A DNA stretch of 64,000 nucleotides, from the NCBI GenBank assembly GCA_027624955.1, contig JAQBTG010000008.1, positions 1 to 64,000 of the forward strand, read 5' to 3'. Positions within the stretch are counted from its first letter, which is position 1; every line of letters starts with the position of its first letter. The notes below the pieces were generated by a model. The model saw only the letters and a program-made list of their open reading frames with translations. It ran no database searches and was not told the origin of the DNA. The stretch is from Pseudomonadota bacterium (lineage in GTDB: Bacteria; Pseudomonadota; Alphaproteobacteria; UBA828). Position numbers and translations under genes: made by a program. This document shows, piece after piece, positions 46,634-55,538 of the stretch.

Positions 46634-47086
46634 ATGAAACTAACCCAGTTCGCATTATTCCCGCTAGCGGCGGCGCTGATTCTCGGAACCTGGACTGTCA
46701 CGCCCAACTTAGTTCAGCCGGCCGCCGCACAACAGGCGGAAGATGACGAAGAGCGGTTTCGCGCGCGTTTCAACAGAATTGATACGAATGAAGACGGTGT
46801 GATGGCGGGTTTTGAATATACCGTTTATCGCATCTCTAGTTTCAACACGATGGACGGCGATGGCGATGGCGCACTTACATTAGAGGAATTTAGAGATCGC
46901 GGCCGTCAGCCGTCTGAGCGCCGCGCCGAACGTCGGACAAAATCTTTTGCGCGCATCGACCAAAACGCAGACAAAAGTATGGAACGCGGCGAATGGGATG
47001 GATATGCCGACCGCCGGTTCGCCAGAATGGACGCGGATAAGGATGGCGAGGTGAGCTTCCTAGAATTCGTCGACTACGTGAAATAG
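46634..47086 (+). CDS. Secreted EF-hand calcium-binding protein
   Basis: A 150-residue periplasmic or secreted protein. A signal peptide (MKLTQFALFPLAAALILGTW, cleavage near AAA-QQ) is followed by four EF-hand-like loops: DTNEDGVMAGFE, DGDGDGALTLEE, DQNADKSMERGE and DADKDGEVSFLE. Each has Asp/Asn at the metal positions and a terminal Glu, though the third is less regular. No enzyme domain is present, so it is likely a calcium sensor or buffer. GGAGG precedes ATG 46634; an in-frame ATG at 46616 lies upstream of it. Confidence 0.87.
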   Translation: MKLTQFALFPLAAALILGTWTVTPNLVQPAAAQQAEDDEERFRARFNRIDTNEDGVMAGFEYTVYRISSFNTMDGDGDGALTLEEFRDRGRQPSERRAERRTKSFARIDQNADKSMERGEWDGYADRRFARMDADKDGEVSFLEFVDYVK

Positions 47087-47098
47087 CGCGGCGTCGTC

Positions 47099-48100
47099 AT
47101 GGAATCTGTCCGCATTGGCGTCATCGGCCTGGGCTGGTTTGGCGAAATACATTGCCAGGCCATTGCCGGCATTCCGGGGCTTGAACTCTCGGCACTGTGC
47201 ACGCGAACGAAACCACGTCTCGACGAGCTCGCACAAAAATTCGGTGTGGCGAAAACTTTCACCGATTACCGTGAGATGTTGAAGGACCCGGATATCGACG
47301 CGGTGAGCATCACCACGATGTGGGATCAGCACACCGAGCCGGCCTTGGCTGCGCTCCACGCGGGAAAACATGTTTTTTTAGAAAAACCGATGGCGCACAC
47401 CGTCGAGGATTGCCGGCGTATTTGCGAAGCCGCAGCTAAGGCGCCCGGAAATCTGATGGTCGGCCACATTTGCCGCTTCAATCCCCGATATATTGCCGCC
47501 AAGCGGGAGATTGACAGCGGCAGCTTGGGCAAGATTTTGTCGCTAACAGCCCGGCGTAATATTCCGGCCGCCTGGACTTCGGAAATGCTCGATAAAATTG
47601 GCCCGATCATTGGCGATACGATTCACGATACGGATCTAATGCTGTGGCTGACCGGTGATCGTATCGTCAGCGCCTATGCGCAGACGGTCGACCTGCGCGG
47701 GCGCAAATATCCCGATGTCGGGCAGACAATGTATCGCTTCGCTTCCGGTGCCAGCGCCATCCTTGAGTCTGTCTGGTGCATGCCGGAAAAAACCCCCTTC
47801 GACATCGACGAACGAATGTCGATTATCGGTTCGGACGGGTTTATTCATATTCAGGACACCTTCCCCAATTTCGGTATCTGTAACGCCGACGGGTTCCGAA
47901 GCCCTGATACGACCTATTGGCCGGAAATGAATGGCGTCATGGGCGGCGCGCTGCGCGAGGAATTTCTTTATTTCGTGCGCTGCGTCAACGAAGGCCGGCG
48001 GCCCGACATCATCACGCCGGAAGAATCCATGGCTGCGGTGCGCACCACGTTGGCGGCCGAAGAATCGGCCGCCACGGGTAAGGTGGTGATGCTGGATTGA
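47099..48100 (+). CDS. Gfo/Idh/MocA family oxidoreductase
   Basis: A 333-residue NAD(P)-dependent oxidoreductase of the sugar/inositol dehydrogenase superfamily. The Rossmann motif GVIGLGWFGEIHCQA is at the N-terminus and the catalytic-lysine motif EKPMAHTVEDC near residue 98. Substrates in this family are sugars, inositols or related polyols; none can be assigned. It begins 12 bases after the EF-hand gene, hinting at co-transcription. It converges with tldD, nine bases away. Confidence 0.9.
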   Translation: MESVRIGVIGLGWFGEIHCQAIAGIPGLELSALCTRTKPRLDELAQKFGVAKTFTDYREMLKDPDIDAVSITTMWDQHTEPALAALHAGKHVFLEKPMAHTVEDCRRICEAAAKAPGNLMVGHICRFNPRYIAAKREIDSGSLGKILSLTARRNIPAAWTSEMLDKIGPIIGDTIHDTDLMLWLTGDRIVSAYAQTVDLRGRKYPDVGQTMYRFASGASAILESVWCMPEKTPFDIDERMSIIGSDGFIHIQDTFPNFGICNADGFRSPDTTYWPEMNGVMGGALREEFLYFVRCVNEGRRPDIITPEESMAAVRTTLAAEESAATGKVVMLD

Positions 48101-48109
48101 CGGCCTCGG

Positions 48110-49543
48110 CTAGGTCTCCGTGCCGCCGACGGTAATACCATCCACCAATATTGTAGGCAGTCCGACGCCGACGGGCACGCCTTGGCCCGCCTTTCCGCAC
48201 GTACCGATACCTGGGTCGAGGGCGAAATCATTGCCGATGGCGCTCACCCGCTTCAGTACGTCCGGGCCGCTGCCGATCAGGCTGGCGCCTTTCAGTGGCG
48301 CGGTGATTTTGCCGTCCTCGATGAGGTATGCCTCAGAGGCCGAAAAGACGAATTTTCCCGATGTGATATCAACCTGGCCGCCCCCGAAATTACGAGCGTA
48401 GATGCCGCGCTTGGTGGCGCCTATAATTTCTTCAGGGTCGCGTTCGCCGGCCAGCATAAAAGTGTTGGTCATGCGCGGTAAAGGCGCGTGGGCGAAACTT
48501 TCGCGTCTGCCGTTGCCGGTTGGCTCCATGCCCATGAGGCGAGCGTTCATGCGGTCCTGCAGGTAGCCGCGCAGAATCCCGTTCTCTATTAAAGTGGTGC
48601 TGCCGCTCGGTGTGCCTTCATCATCGATAGTTAGCGAGCCGCGCCGTTCACCGATTGTGCCATCATCGATCACTGTCACGCCTTCCGCCGCAACGCGTTC
48701 GCCCAAAAGCCCGGCGAAAGCAGATGTTTTCTTGCGGTTAAAATCGCCCTCGAGCCCGTGGCCGATGGCTTCATGCAGCAGGATACCAGGCCAGCCCGGT
48801 CCGAGAACCACGGGAAACTCTCCGGCAGGTGCCGGCACCGATTCCAGGTTTACCAATGCTTGGCGCAGAGCTTCGTCGACCTGCGCCCGCCAGTTGGCCG
48901 GCGTAATATAGCTCTCATAATTCGAGCGCCCGCCGACGCCGTGAGATCCGGTTTCCAGTCGTTCGCCATCCTTCACCATGAGCGATACATTGAGGCGTAC
49001 CAAGGGGCGGATATCCGCCGCCCTCAGCCCATCCGAGCGGATAATCTGCACCGCTTGCCATTCTCCGGTGAGCGAGATCATGACCTGATCAACACGAGGA
49101 TCCTTGCTCCGTGCATAAGCGTCGATTTCGCTGAGCAGCGCGATCTTTTCCTCGAATGGCGTTGCGGTCAGAGGATTTGATTCTGAATAAAGCGAGTGGT
49201 TGGTTGGCTGTGGCCCCTCTGCCGCAACGCCCGAATAGCCCGCGCGTACGGCTTTGACCGTTTCGGCGGCGCGCCGGATCGCTTCTTCGCTAAGCTCAGA
49301 AGCATGGGCATAGCCGGTCGCCTCGTCGGCGATCGCGCGCAGCCCAAAGCCTTGTGTGGTATCGAAGCTGGCGCTTTTGAGGCGGCCGTCGTCGAACGAC
49401 AAGCCTTCACTTTGGCGGTATTCCAAAAACAATTCGCCATCATCCATGCCGGCGAGCGCATTTTCGACGATGCTTTCGGTGCGCGTCTTGTCGAGTCCGG
49501 CGCGATTGAAAAACAAATCGTCGGTGACGTCGAATACACTCAT
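48110..49543 (-). CDS. tldD: Metalloprotease TldD
   Basis: The zinc-binding partner of PmbA. The 477-residue protein contains the HExxxH motif in LLHEAIGHGLEGD (His257, Glu258, His262) and the C-terminal block PVGVGLPTILVDG. Together TldD and PmbA degrade or process small peptides. It starts at ATG 49543 and is divergent from the cytochrome oxidase operon across 428 bases. Confidence 0.95.
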   Translation of the reverse strand: MSVFDVTDDLFFNRAGLDKTRTESIVENALAGMDDGELFLEYRQSEGLSFDDGRLKSASFDTTQGFGLRAIADEATGYAHASELSEEAIRRAAETVKAVRAGYSGVAAEGPQPTNHSLYSESNPLTATPFEEKIALLSEIDAYARSKDPRVDQVMISLTGEWQAVQIIRSDGLRAADIRPLVRLNVSLMVKDGERLETGSHGVGGRSNYESYITPANWRAQVDEALRQALVNLESVPAPAGEFPVVLGPGWPGILLHEAIGHGLEGDFNRKKTSAFAGLLGERVAAEGVTVIDDGTIGERRGSLTIDDEGTPSGSTTLIENGILRGYLQDRMNARLMGMEPTGNGRRESFAHAPLPRMTNTFMLAGERDPEEIIGATKRGIYARNFGGGQVDITSGKFVFSASEAYLIEDGKITAPLKGASLIGSGPDVLKRVSAIGNDFALDPGIGTCGKAGQGVPVGVGLPTILVDGITVGGTET

Positions 49544-49971
49544 GGCGGTGTCCTGATCATGGCTTCAATAGCCGTTCATATGGCAGTGAAATCACGGCAC
49601 GCCAAGCGCGGCGGGCTATTTTTTACTGGTTTCGCTACCGCTATGAAGCATACGCGGCGTAAAAGCGCGACAATTCGACGCAGGTGTAATTTATTGCGGC
49701 TGCATTTTGTCTCAGCTTCGCACGGTCGCTACGCCTAATAACCATTTAATATCAACCGCATAAGACTTCATCATCGCGCTACCATGAGTATTGGCGGCGC
49801 CAATTGAACAAATTTAGCCCATATCGCTAATTTAGGGCCTGTAATGGCTTACATCCAGGGCCTACTCCAATTATAGTCTGGCCGCGCCGGTCAGGGGATT
49901 CGGAATGACCTCCCTCGGCCCGACGCCAAGCAAAATGGCTGCTCACGCCATGGTTGGGGTGAAGGAAAACG
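49544..49971. promoter_or_regulatory. Intergenic region between tldD and coxB
   Basis: This 428-base gap holds no gene I can support. It must carry the leftward tldD promoter and the rightward cox operon promoter. The best candidate for the latter is CTTACA (49848-49853), 18 bases, then TATAGT (49872-49877). A second possibility is TTGAAC (49804-49809), 18 bases, TAATTT (49828-49833). AGGGCCT occurs twice, at 49834-49840 and 49857-49863, 23 bases apart, around the first -35. A GGTGAAGGAAAA ribosome site precedes coxB. Confidence 0.45.
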
Positions 49972-50817
49972 ATGATGCTTAAAACAAGACTGATCGCGTT
50001 TGCGGTCTTCTTTTCGACGACCTTGATTGGTGCCGGCGCGAGCATGGCGCAGTCGCCTAAGGACTGGCAGTTGGGGTTTCAGGACGCGCACAGCCCGACA
50101 ATGGAGCGGATCGTTAGCTTGAACGACATCATGCTTTGGATCTGTATCGTCATGTCGGCGATTGTCATGGGCCTGATGGGTTACATTTTTGTGCGCTTCA
50201 ACCGTAAGAGAAACCCAACGCCGCAAAAATTCACCCACAACTCTCTTATCGAAGTGCTCTGGACCGTTGTTCCGGTGATCGTTCTTGTGGCGATCGCGAT
50301 TCCGTCGTTCCGCTTGCTTTATTTCATGGATCGAACTTCGGAAGCGGAGATGACCATCAAGGCGATTGGCCATCAATGGTATTGGAGCTACGAATACCCC
50401 GACTTGGGCGAAGACATTACGTTCGACGCGGTCATGCTACAGGAAGATGAACTATCGGAAGGGCAGCTCAGACTGCTTGAAACCGATGAAACCGTCGTCG
50501 TCCCAATCGATACAAATATTCGCCTTCTCGTCACAGCGGATGATGTCCTCCACGCTTGGACCATCCCCTCATTCGGCATCAAGATCGACGCCGTACCGGG
50601 ACGAATTAATGAAGGCTGGTTCCGCGTTGACGCAGTGGGAACCTATTACGGCCAATGTTCGGAACTCTGTGGCCGCGACCATGGTTTCATGCCGATACGG
50701 GTCGAAGCGGTCTCGAAAGAAGATTACGCCGAGTGGTCAGCGTACGCCCAGGAAGAATATGCCGGCAATAGCGGCAATGAAGGCGTCACGGTAGCGCATC
50801 TACGGTCGACTGATTAA
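49972..50817 (+). CDS. coxB: Cytochrome c oxidase subunit II
   Basis: The CuA-bearing subunit of the aa3-type oxidase. The 281-residue protein has a signal peptide (MMLKTRLIAFAVFFSTT), two transmembrane helices (around residues 55-80 and 95-115), HQWYWSYEYPD, and the CuA site CSELCGRDHGFM near residue 229. No cytochrome c domain is fused. Subunit I follows 23 bases later. Start may be the first or second of the two ATGs. Confidence 0.96.
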   Translation: MMLKTRLIAFAVFFSTTLIGAGASMAQSPKDWQLGFQDAHSPTMERIVSLNDIMLWICIVMSAIVMGLMGYIFVRFNRKRNPTPQKFTHNSLIEVLWTVVPVIVLVAIAIPSFRLLYFMDRTSEAEMTIKAIGHQWYWSYEYPDLGEDITFDAVMLQEDELSEGQLRLLETDETVVVPIDTNIRLLVTADDVLHAWTIPSFGIKIDAVPGRINEGWFRVDAVGTYYGQCSELCGRDHGFMPIRVEAVSKEDYAEWSAYAQEEYAGNSGNEGVTVAHLRSTD

Positions 50818-50840
50818 GCGGCTAGGGAAGGAATTATTTT

Positions 50841-52457
50841 ATGTCTTATGGCAGCAAAACTGTAGACGGCGCGCACGCGGACCATCACACGCCGACGGGC
50901 ATTACCCGTTGGCTCTATTCCACCAATCATAAAGACATCGGCACGATGTACCTTGTCTTTGCCATGATAATGGGCGTGATCGGTGCGGCGCTTTCGATCA
51001 TGATGCGCATCGAACTCAGTGAACCGGGAATGCAGATTTTCGGTGACAATCCGCATTATTTTAACGTCTTTGTGACGGCGCACGGGTTGATCATGGTGTT
51101 CTTCTTTGTCATGCCCGCCTTTATCGGCGGTATGGGCAATTGGATGGTGCCGTTGATGATCGGCGCGCCTGATATGGCGTTTCCGCGCATGAACAATATT
51201 AGTTTCTGGCTGTTGGTTCCGGCCGGTGCGCTGCTTGTGGGCTCACTTTTCGTGCCGAGTACGGCGGGAGGTTCGACCGGTGTCGGCGGCGGTTGGACGA
51301 TTTATGCTCCGCTGTCGACGAGCGGACAGCCAGGGCCAGCGATGGATATGGCGATATTTGCGCTGCATCTCGCCGGTGCCTCTTCGATCCTCGGCGCTAT
51401 CAATTTTATTACCACAATTCTGAACATGCGGGCGCCAGGCATGACGCTGCACAAGATGCCGCTCTTCTCCTGGTCGATTCTGGTCACGGCATTCCTGCTG
51501 TTGCTCTCGCTGCCGGTTTTGGCGGGCGCCATCACGATGTTGCTGACCGACCGCAATGTCGGCACGACGTTCTTTGATCCGGCCGGCGGCGGTGATCCGG
51601 TCCTATTCCAGCATCTGTTCTGGTTCTTCGGCCATCCGGAAGTCTACATTCTGATCCTGCCGGGCTTCGGCATTGCCAGCCATATTGTGTCGACTTTTTC
51701 GAGAAAGCCCGTATTCGGCTATCTCGGCATGGCCTACGCGATGGTCGCGATCGGCTTTGTCGGCTTCGTGGTGTGGGCGCATCACATGTACACAGTCGGG
51801 ATGGACGTAAATACCCGGGCCTATTTCATTGCCGCAACGATGGTGATTGCGGTGCCTACAGGCATCAAGATTTTCAGCTGGCTGGCCACGATGTGGGGTG
51901 GCTCGATAGAGTTCAAGACGCCGTTGCTGTGGGTTCTGGGCTTTATCTTCTTGTTTACCGTTGGCGGCGTGACGGGCATCGTATTGTCCAACGCCGGCAT
52001 CGATGTCGCCTTACATGACACCTATTACGTGGTCGGGCATTTCCATTACACCATGTCGATCGGCGCGGCGTTCCTGATCTTCGCGGGATTCTATTATTGG
52101 TTCGGCAAGATGTCCGGTAGGCAATATCCGGAGACGCTCGGGAAGATTCACTTCTTCATCTCGTTCATCGGCGTCAACGTGACGTTTTTCCCGATGCATT
52201 TCCTTGGTGCGGCTGGCATGCCGCGCCGTGTTCCGGATTATCCCGACGCCTTTGCTGGCTGGAACATGGTTGCCTCGATCGGATCCCTGATCTCGGCGGT
52301 CGGTATCCTGTTGTTCCTCTTCATTGTGGTCTACACCCTGACCCGGGGTAAAAAATGCGAAGCCAACCCCTGGGGCGAAGGCGCAGATACTCTGGAATGG
52401 ACGGTCGAATCTCCGGCGCCTTTCCACACCCACGAAGTACTGCCGCGTGTCCGTTGA
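50841..52457 (+). CDS. coxA: Cytochrome c oxidase subunit I
   Basis: The catalytic subunit with heme a, heme a3 and CuB. The 538-residue protein has 12 transmembrane helices. Key blocks are [18 protein letters not shown] (heme a ligand His), [18 protein letters not shown] (CuB His and cross-linked Tyr), [12 protein letters not shown] (CuB His pair) and [12 protein letters not shown] (heme a and a3 ligands). It opens the membrane part of the operon after coxB and is followed by heme O synthase. Confidence 0.98.
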   Translation: MSYGSKTVDGAHADHHTPTGITRWLYSTNHKDIGTMYLVFAMIMGVIGAALSIMMRIELSEPGMQIFGDNPHYFNVFVTAHGLIMVFFFVMPAFIGGMGNWMVPLMIGAPDMAFPRMNNISFWLLVPAGALLVGSLFVPSTAGGSTGVGGGWTIYAPLSTSGQPGPAMDMAIFALHLAGASSILGAINFITTILNMRAPGMTLHKMPLFSWSILVTAFLLLLSLPVLAGAITMLLTDRNVGTTFFDPAGGGDPVLFQHLFWFFGHPEVYILILPGFGIASHIVSTFSRKPVFGYLGMAYAMVAIGFVGFVVWAHHMYTVGMDVNTRAYFIAATMVIAVPTGIKIFSWLATMWGGSIEFKTPLLWVLGFIFLFTVGGVTGIVLSNAGIDVALHDTYYVVGHFHYTMSIGAAFLIFAGFYYWFGKMSGRQYPETLGKIHFFISFIGVNVTFFPMHFLGAAGMPRRVPDYPDAFAGWNMVASIGSLISAVGILLFLFIVVYTLTRGKKCEANPWGEGADTLEWTVESPAPFHTHEVLPRVR

Positions 52458-52487
52458 TCAAATCCGCAGTGCGGGAGGTTTGATCGG

Positions 52488-53408
52488 GTGACGGCCACAG
52501 ATTACCCAGCAGTAAGCGCTGAGTCAGAGGACTACGGCGAAGCGATCGCGCTTGGTGATTTTGTGGCGCTTCTCAAGCCACGCGTCATGTCGCTTGTTGT
52601 ATTTACCGGTGCGGTTGGCATGTTGCTGGCGCCCGGCAACCTGCACCCGGTGCTTGCCGTCGTCGCTATTCTCTGTATCGCGGTTGGCGCTGGCGCTTCC
52701 GGCGCTATCAACATGTGGTACGACCGCGATATCGACGCCTTGATGACGCGGACCCAGAACCGGCCGATACCGGCGGGCCGCATGGCACCAAACGTCGCGC
52801 TCGGATTCGGCATTACTCTGGCTGTGGCCTCTGTTTCGATTATGGCGTTGGCTGTCAACGGCATGGCGGCGGGCCTGCTTGCCTTCACCATCTTTTTTTA
52901 CATCGTCATTTACAGCATGGGGTTGAAGCGCCGCACGCCGCAAAACATCGTTATCGGTGGTGCCGCCGGTGCGTTTCCGCCGATGATCGGGTGGGCAGCC
53001 GTGAGTGGCGACGTGACGCTGGCGTCGGTAGTTCTGTTTGCAATTATCTTTCTGTGGACGCCGCCCCATTTCTGGGCTCTAGCGCTCTACAAGCGCGGCG
53101 ACTATGACAAAGCCGGTGTGCCGATGATGCCGGTGGTTGCCGGCCGCAAATCGACCGCTTGGCAAATGCTGGCCTATACCGTGGCGTTGCTGCCGGTCAC
53201 CTTGTTACCGTGTGTGATCGGTCTTTCGGGCGTGGTTTATGGCGCCGGCGCCCTGGCACTCGGATTGGTGTTTATGGGGTACGCCATCAGCGTCATTCGC
53301 GATACCGGCGAGCGTAGCGCCCGTCGCATGTTCCCTTTTTCGATCCTGTATCTCTTTTTGATCTTCGTCTTGTTGTTGGTCGATCAGAGCGTGCCGGTGG
53401 CTTTCTAG
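52488..53408 (+). CDS. ctaB: Heme O synthase (protoheme IX farnesyltransferase)
   Basis: Adds farnesyl to heme b to make heme O, the heme A precursor. The 306-residue UbiA-superfamily membrane protein has motifs [33 protein letters not shown], and [16 protein letters not shown] 52488 follows a GGGAGGTTTGAT ribosome site. The heme A synthase gene is not in the window. Confidence 0.97.
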   Translation: MTATDYPAVSAESEDYGEAIALGDFVALLKPRVMSLVVFTGAVGMLLAPGNLHPVLAVVAILCIAVGAGASGAINMWYDRDIDALMTRTQNRPIPAGRMAPNVALGFGITLAVASVSIMALAVNGMAAGLLAFTIFFYIVIYSMGLKRRTPQNIVIGGAAGAFPPMIGWAAVSGDVTLASVVLFAIIFLWTPPHFWALALYKRGDYDKAGVPMMPVVAGRKSTAWQMLAYTVALLPVTLLPCVIGLSGVVYGAGALALGLVFMGYAISVIRDTGERSARRMFPFSILYLFLIFVLLLVDQSVPVAF

Positions 53409-53412
53409 ATCG

Positions 53413-53541
53413 ATGGATCAGCCCATGCCGGACAAAGAGTATTATCGCCGCCGCCGCTGGCGGAATTATGCATTGGCTGGCGTGTTACTCGGGCTGGTGG
53501 TGCTGTTTTTCTTCATCACCCTCGCCAGGATGGGAGATTGA
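53413..53541 (+). CDS. Small single-membrane-segment protein of the cox operon (CoxF-like)
   Basis: A 42-residue ORF between ctaB and ctaG: a charged, arginine-rich N-terminus (KEYYRRRRWRNYA) followed by one hydrophobic helix (LAGVLLGLVVLFFFITLA). Its stop is one base from the ctaG ATG. Small proteins of this form occur at this place in alphaproteobacterial cox operons; they are usually called CoxF or left unnamed. Function is probably in oxidase assembly; this is inferred from position. Initiation at ATG 53413 is four bases past the ctaB stop. Confidence 0.8.
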   Translation: MDQPMPDKEYYRRRRWRNYALAGVLLGLVVLFFFITLARMGD

Positions 53542-53542
53542 G

Positions 53543-54157
53543 ATGGCGCTCTCTAATAAACGCAAGCGCATGATGCTGGTCGTTCTCGGCGGCGTTGCCT
53601 GCGGCATGGTCGGGCTCTCGTTTGCGGCGGTGCCGCTATACGCAATGTTCTGCAGCGTGACCGGTTTCGGCGGTACGACGCAAATAGCGGAAGCGGCGCC
53701 CGCGTCGATCGGGGAGCGCGTCATGGCGGTGCGCTTCAACTCGGATGTGTCCAGCGATGTGCCGTGGCGTTTCAAGCCGTCCCAGCGCGAGGTTGAATTA
53801 CGTGTCGGTGAGGTTGAGCTGGCCTTTTACACGGCCACCAATGAGTCCCAGAGAACCATTTTGGGCAGCGCCGTGTTCAACGTCACGCCGCTAAAAGCTG
53901 GGATTTATTTCAGCAAGATCGATTGCTTTTGCTTCGAGGAGCAGGTGCTTCGGCCCGGCGAGAGCGCTGAGCTGCCGGTCACCTTTTTTATTGATCCAGA
54001 TATAGTTAACGATCGCGACATGGACGATGTGACGACCATTACTCTCTCTTACACCTTTTTTAATCAAGGCGAAGAAGCGTTGGAGAGTTATTTCGAAAAA
54101 CAAAAAGAAGAGCAACTGGCGAGCCGCGAAATTGGCGGCGCGACGAAACAAAACTGA
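53543..54157 (+). CDS. ctaG: Cytochrome c oxidase assembly protein CtaG/Cox11
   Basis: Delivers copper to the CuB centre of subunit I. The 204-residue protein has an N-terminal membrane anchor (VLGGVACGMVGLSFAAVPLY), the Cys in LYAMFCSVTGFGGTTQ, and the copper-binding CFCFEEQVL motif near residue 130. The ATG is used since it follows the stop of the small ORF by one base; a longer in-frame start would overlap it. Confidence 0.96.
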   Translation: MALSNKRKRMMLVVLGGVACGMVGLSFAAVPLYAMFCSVTGFGGTTQIAEAAPASIGERVMAVRFNSDVSSDVPWRFKPSQREVELRVGEVELAFYTATNESQRTILGSAVFNVTPLKAGIYFSKIDCFCFEEQVLRPGESAELPVTFFIDPDIVNDRDMDDVTTITLSYTFFNQGEEALESYFEKQKEEQLASREIGGATKQN

Positions 54158-54175
54158 AACGGAATTGGCATGATC

Positions 54176-54189
54176 CCGGCTGACGCCGG
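54176..54189 (+). promoter_or_regulatory. Short hairpin between ctaG and coxC
   Basis: CCGGC-TGAC-GCCGG forms a perfect 5-base stem with a 4-base loop, followed by AATTTG. It is too short with too few Ts for a firm terminator call; it could set mRNA stability within the operon. Confidence 0.3.
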
Positions 54190-54211
54190 AATTTGACCAT
54201 GGAGTGACGAT

Positions 54212-55012
54212 ATGAGCGACACCACACATACCAAAGGCCACGAATATCATATGGTCGAACCGAGCCCGTGGCCGGTGCTCGGAGCGCTGGCTGCCGGAAC
54301 GATGTTGGGTGGCTCCGTCCTCTATTTCCATAGCGACCAAATTTGGCTGATGGCCCTTGGGTTCGCGTTGACCATTGGCACGATGTTTTTCTGGTGGCGC
54401 GATGTGATTCGCGAGGGGCGGGATCAAGGCAGTCACACACCTGTCGTCACCCGCGGTATCCGCTTTGGCATGGTGCTGTTCATTGCTTCCGAAGTGATGT
54501 TCTTCGCGGCTTTCTTTTGGGCCTTCTTTAATGCCTCGATCATGCCGACTGAGGCGATCGAATTCACCTGGCCGCCGCCCGGTGTTGAGGCCATGCATGC
54601 CTGGGAATTGCCTTTCCTTAACACCTTGATCCTGTTGACCTCAGGCGCCACGGTGACCTGGGCGCACCACGCATTGCGGCACAACAATCAAAAACAGTTC
54701 ATCTGGGGGTTGGCGCTTACGGTCCTGCTCGGCGTTATTTTCCTCGTCATTCAGGGATACGAATATTCCATCGCCGCGTTCGGGTTCCGCGATGGAATTT
54801 ATTCGTCGACATTCTACATGGCGACCGGCTTCCACGGCTTTCATGTGACCATTGGCGCGATATTCCTCGGCATTTGCCTGTGGCGTGCAATCCGTGGTGA
54901 TTTCAAGCCCGATCAACATATCGGCTTCGAAGCGGCGGCGTGGTATTGGCATTTCGTCGATGTGGTGTGGTTGTTCCTATTCATCTGGGTTTATTGGTGG
55001 GGCGGCGCCTGA
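54212..55012 (+). CDS. coxC: Cytochrome c oxidase subunit III
   Basis: A 266-residue core oxidase subunit with seven transmembrane helices. Family blocks include HMVEPSPWPVLGAL, RFGMVLFIASEVMFFAAFFWAFF, GFHGFHVTIGAIFLG and WYWHFVDVVWLFLF with the C-terminal YWWGG. It lies 54 bases after ctaG. Strong RNA structure follows its stop. Confidence 0.97.
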   Translation: MSDTTHTKGHEYHMVEPSPWPVLGALAAGTMLGGSVLYFHSDQIWLMALGFALTIGTMFFWWRDVIREGRDQGSHTPVVTRGIRFGMVLFIASEVMFFAAFFWAFFNASIMPTEAIEFTWPPPGVEAMHAWELPFLNTLILLTSGATVTWAHHALRHNNQKQFIWGLALTVLLGVIFLVIQGYEYSIAAFGFRDGIYSSTFYMATGFHGFHVTIGAIFLGICLWRAIRGDFKPDQHIGFEAAAWYWHFVDVVWLFLFIWVYWWGGA

Positions 55013-55055
55013 GCGCGCTGCCGCTGCCCTGACCAAGGGCGGTATCAGGTTAAGA

Positions 55056-55118
55056 GACGACGCCCGGGGGCCGAATGAGGCTCGCGGGCGTTGTCCTGTT
55101 GGCATAGAATGCCAACAG
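55056..55118 (+). ncRNA. Double hairpin between coxC and the DUF983 gene
   Basis: Two adjacent stems lie in the 151-base gap. Stem one is GACGACGCCCG (55056-55066) with CGGGCGTTGTC (55085-55095), an 11-base stem with one G-T wobble. Stem two starts on the next base: CTGTTGGCAT (55096-55105), loop AGA, ATGCCAACAG (55109-55118), a perfect 10-base stem. A run of six Ts follows at 55137-55142, 18 bases beyond. It could act as a partial terminator, a processing site or a regulatory leader. No known riboswitch pattern was recognised. Confidence 0.5.
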
Positions 55119-55163
55119 CGACGCAGGGCTCCGAAATTTTTTCGTTAAGGGAAATGCCACGGC

Positions 55164-55538
55164 ATGGCTTCTTTGCCACCAATCCCGGTCTCTTTTCTTC
55201 GTGCCGGCCTGTTGTGCCGCTGCCCCAATTGCGGCAAGGGCCGGCTTTATTCGGGCTATCTAAAGGTTGTCGAGACATGCGCCAAGTGCGGGTTCGAGCT
55301 GCGCAAGCATGACGCAGGCGATGGCCCGGCGGTATTTGTCGTGCTCATTGTCGGTGCCATCATCGTCGGTTTGGCACTCTGGGTCGAAATTTCCTATCAG
55401 CCGCCCTATTGGGTGCATCTCGTGATCTGGGCTCCGGCCATTCTTGGCGGCTGCCTCGGGGCTCTTCGGCCGGCAAAAGCGATTTTGATCGCGCTACAAT
55501 TCAAACACAGGATTTCAGGTTTTGACGACGCGGGATGA
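55164..55538 (+). CDS. DUF983 family protein
   Basis: A 124-residue protein with paired zinc-ribbon cysteines CRCPNCGKG and CAKCGFEL, followed by two transmembrane helices (about residues 55-75 and 80-100). DUF983 proteins lie beside cox and surf1 genes throughout alphaproteobacteria; a role in oxidase assembly is inferred from position. Its 3' end overlaps the surf1 5' end. Confidence 0.9.
   Translation: MASLPPIPVSFLRAGLLCRCPNCGKGRLYSGYLKVVETCAKCGFELRKHDAGDGPAVFVVLIVGAIIVGLALWVEISYQPPYWVHLVIWAPAILGGCLGALRPAKAILIALQFKHRISGFDDAG

Noticed and set aside
49196-49738. 180-codon plus-strand open frame across the tldD 5' end
   Set aside because: Most of it is antisense to the conserved TldD coding sequence and it shows no recognisable motif.
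53891-54598. 235-codon minus-strand open frame antisense to ctaG and coxC
   Set aside because: It overlaps two clear oxidase genes and has low-complexity, His- and Arg-rich content typical of antisense frames.
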